DNA of 64,000 bases from Gloeobacter kilaueensis JS1 (lineage in GTDB: Bacteria; Cyanobacteriota; Cyanobacteriia; Gloeobacterales; Gloeobacteraceae). Made by a program: the position numbers and the translations under genes. Below, in pieces: positions 59,698 to 64,000 of the stretch. A model generated the notes under the pieces. That model had not been told where the DNA came from and ran no database searches. It saw nothing but the letters and a program-made list of their open reading frames with translations. The stretch's first letter is position 1. The number at the start of each line of letters is the position of its first letter. The stretch lies in assembly GCF_000484535.1 (NCBI RefSeq), contig NC_022600.1:1-64000 (forward strand), given 5' to 3'.

Positions 59698-61914
59698 TTA
59701 TTTCCAGCGCTGGAGGACAGAGCGCAGGCTTTCGAGACGAATTGGCTTGCACAGGTAGTCGTCCATACCGGCGGCAAAGCAGCTGTCGTGGTCTGCAGGC
59801 TGGCTGCTGGTGGTCATGGCGATGATCCGGGGCGCAGCAGGGAGGTCCCACTCGCGCCGGATCTGGCGGGCAGTTTCAAGCCCGTCCAGTTCAGGCATCT
59901 GCACGTCCATCAGCACGATGTCGTAGTGCTGTTCGCGCAGGGCAGTGAGCACCTGGCGGCCATCGCCGACGGCGTCGGCTTGATAACCCAGCCGCTTTAA
60001 TAGTTGCAGGGCGACCCGGCGGCTGGTTGGGCTGTCTTCGGCAAGCAGAATCCGGGGAATAGGGGACCGCTGGTGAGATGGCTCCGTCGCCTGCAGCGGC
60101 AATAGAGGCAGGGTAAAGCTAAAGGTCGAACCGACCCCCGGTTCGCTCTCCACCCAGATCTGGCCACCCATCAGTGCGACGAGGCGCTTGCAGATGGCAA
60201 GGCCGAGGCCGGAGCCGCCGGAGCGCCCTGGGGAGGTGTCGAGCTGGCTGAAGGCGACGAAGAGCTGGTCGATTTGCTGGGCGGGGATACCGATGCCGCT
60301 GTCGCAGCAGCGAAAGAGCAGTTCAGCTTTCTGGAGGCTGACCGTCAGACAGACTTTGCCTGCAAACGTAAATTTGATCGCGTTGCCCAGCAAGTTGATC
60401 AGCACCTGCTGCACGCGCACGGCGTCGCCGGGGATGATCTCAGGTACGGCTTCGTCGATCTGACAGGTGAGCTGGAGGGATTTTTCCTGGGCTTTGGGCA
60501 TGAGCAGATCGCGCACGCGCCCAATGCAGGTGCGCAGGTTGAAGGGGCTGGACTGCAGTTCCAGCCGTCCGGATTCGATCTTTGAAAAATCGAGGATGTC
60601 GCCGATGATCGCAAGCAACGTCTCACCGCTGCTGTGGATGGTTTCGAGGGTCTCGCGCTGCTCGGCGTCGAGGCGGCTGTCGAAGAGCATCAGGCTGGTA
60701 AGGCCGATGATGCCGCCCAGGGGGGTGCGCAGTTCGTGGCTCACCATCGTCAGAAACTGCGACTTGGCCTGATTGGCCGCCTCCGCCGCTTCCTTGGCCG
60801 CCTCCAGTTGCCTTTGAAAGCGCTTGCGCTCGCTGATGTCGCGCACCAGAGCAAGAAAACCGAAGCTCTGCCCCGGCACCAGCCGCACCTCGAACTGGTG
60901 GGTCGTGCCGTCGGGCAGGTCGATCTCGTGCTCGAACCACTGGGGCCGACCGGTACTGTCGGCAGCGCCCATCGCCTCACTCAGCGCCCGGAGTAAATCC
61001 GGCGGCAGCACGTCCTGTGCTTTTTTGCCCACGAGGTTCGCGGGCAAAAAGGCCATTGCCTTGAGGCAATCGGCCTTGTACTCGACGAAGGTGCCGTCTC
61101 GATCGAGCTGAAACATCAAATCGGGGATCGCTTCGAGAATGGCGCGATTTTTGGCTTCGCTCTTGCGCAGGGCTTCCTCGGTGGATTTGCGGCTGGAGAT
61201 GTCTTCAAAGATGAACGAGAAGAGGGAGCGGCCATCGCCCGCCGGCAGGGGAAAGACCGTCCCCGACAGCCAGCGGCCCTGATCGCCCAGCGTCTCAAAT
61301 TGCAGCGGCTGACCGAGGCGGCCACTCTCGCTGTAGCGCTCAAAAGATTCGCGGATGCTGGCAGGAGGGATGCCAAAGTGGCTGGCCCGCCGCTGCTGCA
61401 ACTGTTGGGCGCTCGTACCAAGATAGGCGGCGGTCGCAGCGTTGCCGCTCAGCATCAAAATGTCGTCTTCGAGCAGTTCGACGATGCCCATCATCAGGGG
61501 GGCGCTTTCATAAAAGTTGCGCAAGATCGCTTCTTGTTCGAGCGGTTCCTCCGGCAGTGCGCCGCAGAGGCTGGCCGGGGTGATCACTCCCTGGGGCTGG
61601 CCGTTCTCATCGATCACCGCCAGACAGGCTGTTTTGCTCTGCTTGAGCTGCCAGTGCAACCCGGCAAGATCCGGCAGTTGGGCGGCACGCAGCACAGGAC
61701 ACGCCTGGGCACGAACAGCCCGATCGCGATCAAAGTCGCCCCCCGCCACCAGATCCAGCAGATCGCGGCTATTGAAAAGTTCGACGGTCCTGCCTGGCTG
61801 CCAGATAAGCGCCTGTTCGCAGCCTGTGGCCCGCATCCGCTCGATCACTTCGCCGAGGGGCGTCTCAGGCGGCACAACCGGCACGGGCAAAATCGGATCG
61901 AAGGAATGGACCAT
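59698..61914 (-). CDS. Hybrid sensor histidine kinase (CBS-PAS-PAS-HK-REC)
   Basis: A 738-residue cytoplasmic kinase: two CBS motifs (about 10-120), two PAS domains (about 130-245 and 250-370, the second ending in the PAC-type ALVRDISERK), HisKA with the phosphorylated H393 (SHELRTPLG), HATPase with NLLGNAIKF and GSGLGLAICKRL, and a receiver with D670 (IVLMDVQMPELDG). No transmembrane part. CBS domains commonly sense adenosyl ligands such as AMP/ATP or SAM, so energy or methylation state could be the signal. GTG/ATG start at 61914. Possibly downstream in the MFS-glycosyltransferase transcript; the partner regulator is not adjacent. Confidence 0.9.
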   Translation of the reverse strand: MVHSFDPILPVPVVPPETPLGEVIERMRATGCEQALIWQPGRTVELFNSRDLLDLVAGGDFDRDRAVRAQACPVLRAAQLPDLAGLHWQLKQSKTACLAVIDENGQPQGVITPASLCGALPEEPLEQEAILRNFYESAPLMMGIVELLEDDILMLSGNAATAAYLGTSAQQLQQRRASHFGIPPASIRESFERYSESGRLGQPLQFETLGDQGRWLSGTVFPLPAGDGRSLFSFIFEDISSRKSTEEALRKSEAKNRAILEAIPDLMFQLDRDGTFVEYKADCLKAMAFLPANLVGKKAQDVLPPDLLRALSEAMGAADSTGRPQWFEHEIDLPDGTTHQFEVRLVPGQSFGFLALVRDISERKRFQRQLEAAKEAAEAANQAKSQFLTMVSHELRTPLGGIIGLTSLMLFDSRLDAEQRETLETIHSSGETLLAIIGDILDFSKIESGRLELQSSPFNLRTCIGRVRDLLMPKAQEKSLQLTCQIDEAVPEIIPGDAVRVQQVLINLLGNAIKFTFAGKVCLTVSLQKAELLFRCCDSGIGIPAQQIDQLFVAFSQLDTSPGRSGGSGLGLAICKRLVALMGGQIWVESEPGVGSTFSFTLPLLPLQATEPSHQRSPIPRILLAEDSPTSRRVALQLLKRLGYQADAVGDGRQVLTALREQHYDIVLMDVQMPELDGLETARQIRREWDLPAAPRIIAMTTSSQPADHDSCFAAGMDDYLCKPIRLESLRSVLQRWK

Positions 61915-62004
61915 CTGAAAGAGCGGTAGGGCACTGGAGGAAAACGTGCTTCCAGCATAGATATCGGCTGCACCAGCGCAAGGTGAAGCTCCGATGAAGT
62001 CTTG

Positions 62005-63144
62005 CTACAGCCAGGCTGGGGCGCGCTTGAGCACCTCGGAATAGAGGCGCTCGAGGGCCCGGATATTGGCGCTGAGGGTATAGCGCTCGATCACCCGCGC
62101 CCGCGCTTTTTGACCGAGCAGGGCGGTAAATTCTGGCTGCTCGCTGAGCACCGGCAGCAGCGTCCGCAGCTCGGAGCGCACCCGCAGGGGATTGACCAGA
62201 ATGCCCGCACCGCCTGAGAGCACCTCGCCGTCGGCACCGACGTCGGTGGCGACGCAGGCGGTGCCGCAGGCCATCGCTTCTAAAAGCGAGATCGAAAGTC
62301 CCTCGACCAGCGAAGGCAGGACAAAAACATCCGCCCCCCGCAGAATCTCGATGCGGCGCTGTTCGGAGGCGACGAAGCCCAGCCAGCGCACCCCCTCCTC
62401 CAGGCCATAAAAGCCCTGGAGGTTGCTTTTGAGCGGCCCGTCGCCGATGATCGCAAGCCGGGCTCCGAGTAGCGCCATGCCCGCCTGTTTCCAGGCTTTG
62501 AGCAGTTGTTCGACGTTCTTTTCGATCGTGAGCCGCCCCATATAGACGAACAGCCGCTTGGCGCGCAGGTCGGCTTTGATCCGCGAGTAGCTGGGGCTGT
62601 AGCGGCTGGTATCGACGCCGTTGGGGATGACGGCGATCCGTCTTTCTGGCACACCGAGGCGGATGAGCAAATCTTTTTGGGCCTGCGAGAAGATGATCAC
62701 CCGGTCGTAGTTGGCCAGGGTCGAGGCGTACCACTGGTACATCAGGTACTGGGTGTTGGCAGCAAAGTTGCGGCGGCGGCGGTCGAAGGCGGGATGAAAA
62801 GTCGCCACCAGCGGCAGTCCCAGCTCTTCGCAAATTTCTGGCAGGGCAAAATCGAGGGTAGACAGTGACAGGCTGGCGTGGACGAGATCGGGCTTCAGTT
62901 CGCGCAGCGATTCGACGAGCACCTTGCGCGCTCTGAGCGAGGGAATCGTGTAGACCTGAGACTTGTACAAACAGGGCAGGGGTACCTCGTCCTGCTCGAT
63001 GCGGGCAGGAAGACCTTCTTCTTCGGGGACGAAGTGCAGAAAACTGACCCGGTGTCCCAACTCCATCAGGCCGTTGGTGACTTCGCGACTGTAGGTGACA
63101 TTTCCGCAAAAAGGGGTCTTTTTGCCCAACCAGGCTATATGCAT
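62005..63144 (-). CDS. Glycosyltransferase family 4 (GT-B)
   Basis: A 379-residue GT4 glycosyltransferase of the glycogen-synthase-like GT-B type: MHIAWLGKKTPFCGNVTYS opening, VIPNGVDTSRYSPSYS hinge, RLTIEKNVEQLLKAW, and the EX7E-containing donor motif PSLVEGLSISLLEAMACGTACVATD. It transfers an activated sugar to an unknown acceptor, for polysaccharide or glycolipid synthesis. It starts four bases after the stop of the MFS gene, so they are likely cotranscribed. Confidence 0.9.
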   Translation of the reverse strand: MHIAWLGKKTPFCGNVTYSREVTNGLMELGHRVSFLHFVPEEEGLPARIEQDEVPLPCLYKSQVYTIPSLRARKVLVESLRELKPDLVHASLSLSTLDFALPEICEELGLPLVATFHPAFDRRRRNFAANTQYLMYQWYASTLANYDRVIIFSQAQKDLLIRLGVPERRIAVIPNGVDTSRYSPSYSRIKADLRAKRLFVYMGRLTIEKNVEQLLKAWKQAGMALLGARLAIIGDGPLKSNLQGFYGLEEGVRWLGFVASEQRRIEILRGADVFVLPSLVEGLSISLLEAMACGTACVATDVGADGEVLSGGAGILVNPLRVRSELRTLLPVLSEQPEFTALLGQKARARVIERYTLSANIRALERLYSEVLKRAPAWL

Positions 63145-63148
63145 CGCC

Positions 63149-64000
63149 TTATGTCGAGGGGGTTCTGGAGAGCCTTTGCGTGAGCAACCCTGCTAATAGA
63201 ACCACCAGTCCTAAAGCAAGAATAACAGGACGCAGCCCGAACAGAGCGGTTGCACGCTCGACCAGGACCAGGGGCAGGCTCTGGGCGATGTTGGTGGCGT
63301 TGTTCTGCAGACCAAAGACCTTGCCGCGCATGTGCTCGGGCGTCTGCTCCTGGATGAGCGTGTTCATCGGTGCTGCGATGCAGCCTGCCCCAATCCCCAG
63401 GATCATGACCAGAAAGAGCACCAGATAGGCGCTGGTGGCCCAAAAAAGGGCGATGAGCACCAGCCCCATCACCACCGCTCCGATAAGCGCCAGCGAGCGG
63501 CGCGAGATCCCCTGGGCGAATTTGCCGATGGCGAGCGTGCCCAGCCCGATGCCGACGCCCGCCGCCGAGAGCAGATAGCCGAACTGCTCGGCCTTAAGAC
63601 CGATCGCAGGGGCAAGACCGATGGCAAGCAAGTAGAGGGCGGTGAGAATGCTGTAGAAGACGATGAGCTGAATGAAGGCAAAGCGCACGTCCGCGTCCTG
63701 CTTGAGGTAGTCGAAGCCTTCGCGCAGGTCTTTCCAGAGGTTGGAGCGCCTTTGCGCAGCGCCCGTCTGGAGCTTTTCGCGGTTGCCCATAAAGCCGATG
63801 AGCAGCGCGGCGAGCAGATAAAATCCGCCCAGAACCCAGTGGCCGTTACTTGCACCCCCAAAAAGGCTCAAAAGCGGCTCACCGATGGCGTAGCCGATCA
63901 CGATCGAACCGGTGACGGTGAGGGTAAAAAGCGAGTTGGCCGAGAGCAGGTTCGGCTTTTCGACGATGATCGGGATTGTCGAAGTTTCTGCAGGCGCAAA
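63149..64000 (-). CDS. MFS transporter, partial (N-terminus outside window)
   Basis: The frame stays open to the end of the window, so only about the last 283 residues are seen (the start is beyond base 64000). At least eight hydrophobic segments occur (VLGGFYLLAALLIGFMG; LVLIALFWATSAYLVLFLVM). The loop NTLIQEQTPEHMRGKVFGLQN is the MFS_3/macrolide-efflux-like motif. It ends RLSRTPST. It should export a drug or metabolite. It overlaps operon-wise with the glycosyltransferase. Confidence 0.85.
   Translation of the reverse strand, partial: FAPAETSTIPIIVEKPNLLSANSLFTLTVTGSIVIGYAIGEPLLSLFGGASNGHWVLGGFYLLAALLIGFMGNREKLQTGAAQRRSNLWKDLREGFDYLKQDADVRFAFIQLIVFYSILTALYLLAIGLAPAIGLKAEQFGYLLSAAGVGIGLGTLAIGKFAQGISRRSLALIGAVVMGLVLIALFWATSAYLVLFLVMILGIGAGCIAAPMNTLIQEQTPEHMRGKVFGLQNNATNIAQSLPLVLVERATALFGLRPVILALGLVVLLAGLLTQRLSRTPST

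Noticed and set aside
1-64000. tRNA, rRNA or CRISPR arrays
   Set aside because: Gaps were read for TTCGA-type arms and for regular direct repeats with spacers; none was found. A covariance search would be needed to exclude a divergent RNA.

Overview
The window reads as the start of a chromosome (base 1 is the dnaA start codon) from an early-branching, phylum-typical cyanobacterium, most likely Gloeobacter and probably close to G. kilaueensis. This rests on phosphoribulokinase, petH-type ferredoxin-NADP reductase, ADP-glucose pyrophosphorylase, cyanobacteria-restricted small proteins (DUF3134 and DUF6679 types), CofG, an NtcA-type site, and high GC with dense, mixed-strand gene packing. The genus is an inference from protein resemblance; no search was run. 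I saw no rRNA, tRNA or CRISPR array.

Layout. 1-3.8 kb: dnaA, ygfZ-like, murJ. 3.86-5.78 kb: an AT-richer two-gene insert (ABC/SMC-type AAA ATPase plus a TOPRIM/DUF4276-like partner), the best candidate for an acquired defence-type module, translationally coupled to an S9 peptidase. 7.7-13.6 kb: small unknown genes, an ABC1 kinase, a glutathione group (grxC-gshB overlapping, and a YbdK-type ligase behind petH). 13.9-18.3 kb: prk, tkt, ssb, nitrilase, with a long structured prk leader. 18.4-24.7 kb: a lipoprotein, sdhB plus a CCG-domain partner, a DUF3134 protein, glgC-hydrolase, a small two-helix membrane protein, a TPR protein. 24.7-34.9 kb: aquaporin, an FdhF/YdeP-type molybdoenzyme, an unknown gene fused by overlap to cofG, HyuA, HtrA, DUF885.

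35-44 kb is accessory: a LysR regulator with its operator, an F420-type NADP reductase homologue, an aldehyde dehydrogenase, a truncated UbiD start, an AT-rich retropepsin-PDZ protein, an iron-type ABC permease and binding protein with no ATPase, and two copies of a conserved promoter/leader cassette that each launch an ORF beginning MD-[EK]-E-[YF]-L. 44.6-49.5 kb: cysA, a stress protein and gcvP. 49.5-51.3 kb: an IS110-family transposase bracketed by oppositely oriented G-quadruplex-capable tracts. 51.3-54.9 kb: ABC exporter pair and a phospholipase-D-type protein carrying an EF-hand loop.

55-58.3 kb: a guanidine/urea nitrogen locus. Two DUF1989 genes (urea-carboxylase-associated / carboxyguanidine deiminase type) diverge from allophanate hydrolase across a perfect TGTA-N8-TACA NtcA site. 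58.4-64 kb: Uma2 nuclease, an ArsR-DUF2087 regulator with a perfect 12-2-12 operator, then a leftward run of MFS transporter (cut by the window end), glycosyltransferase and hybrid histidine kinase.
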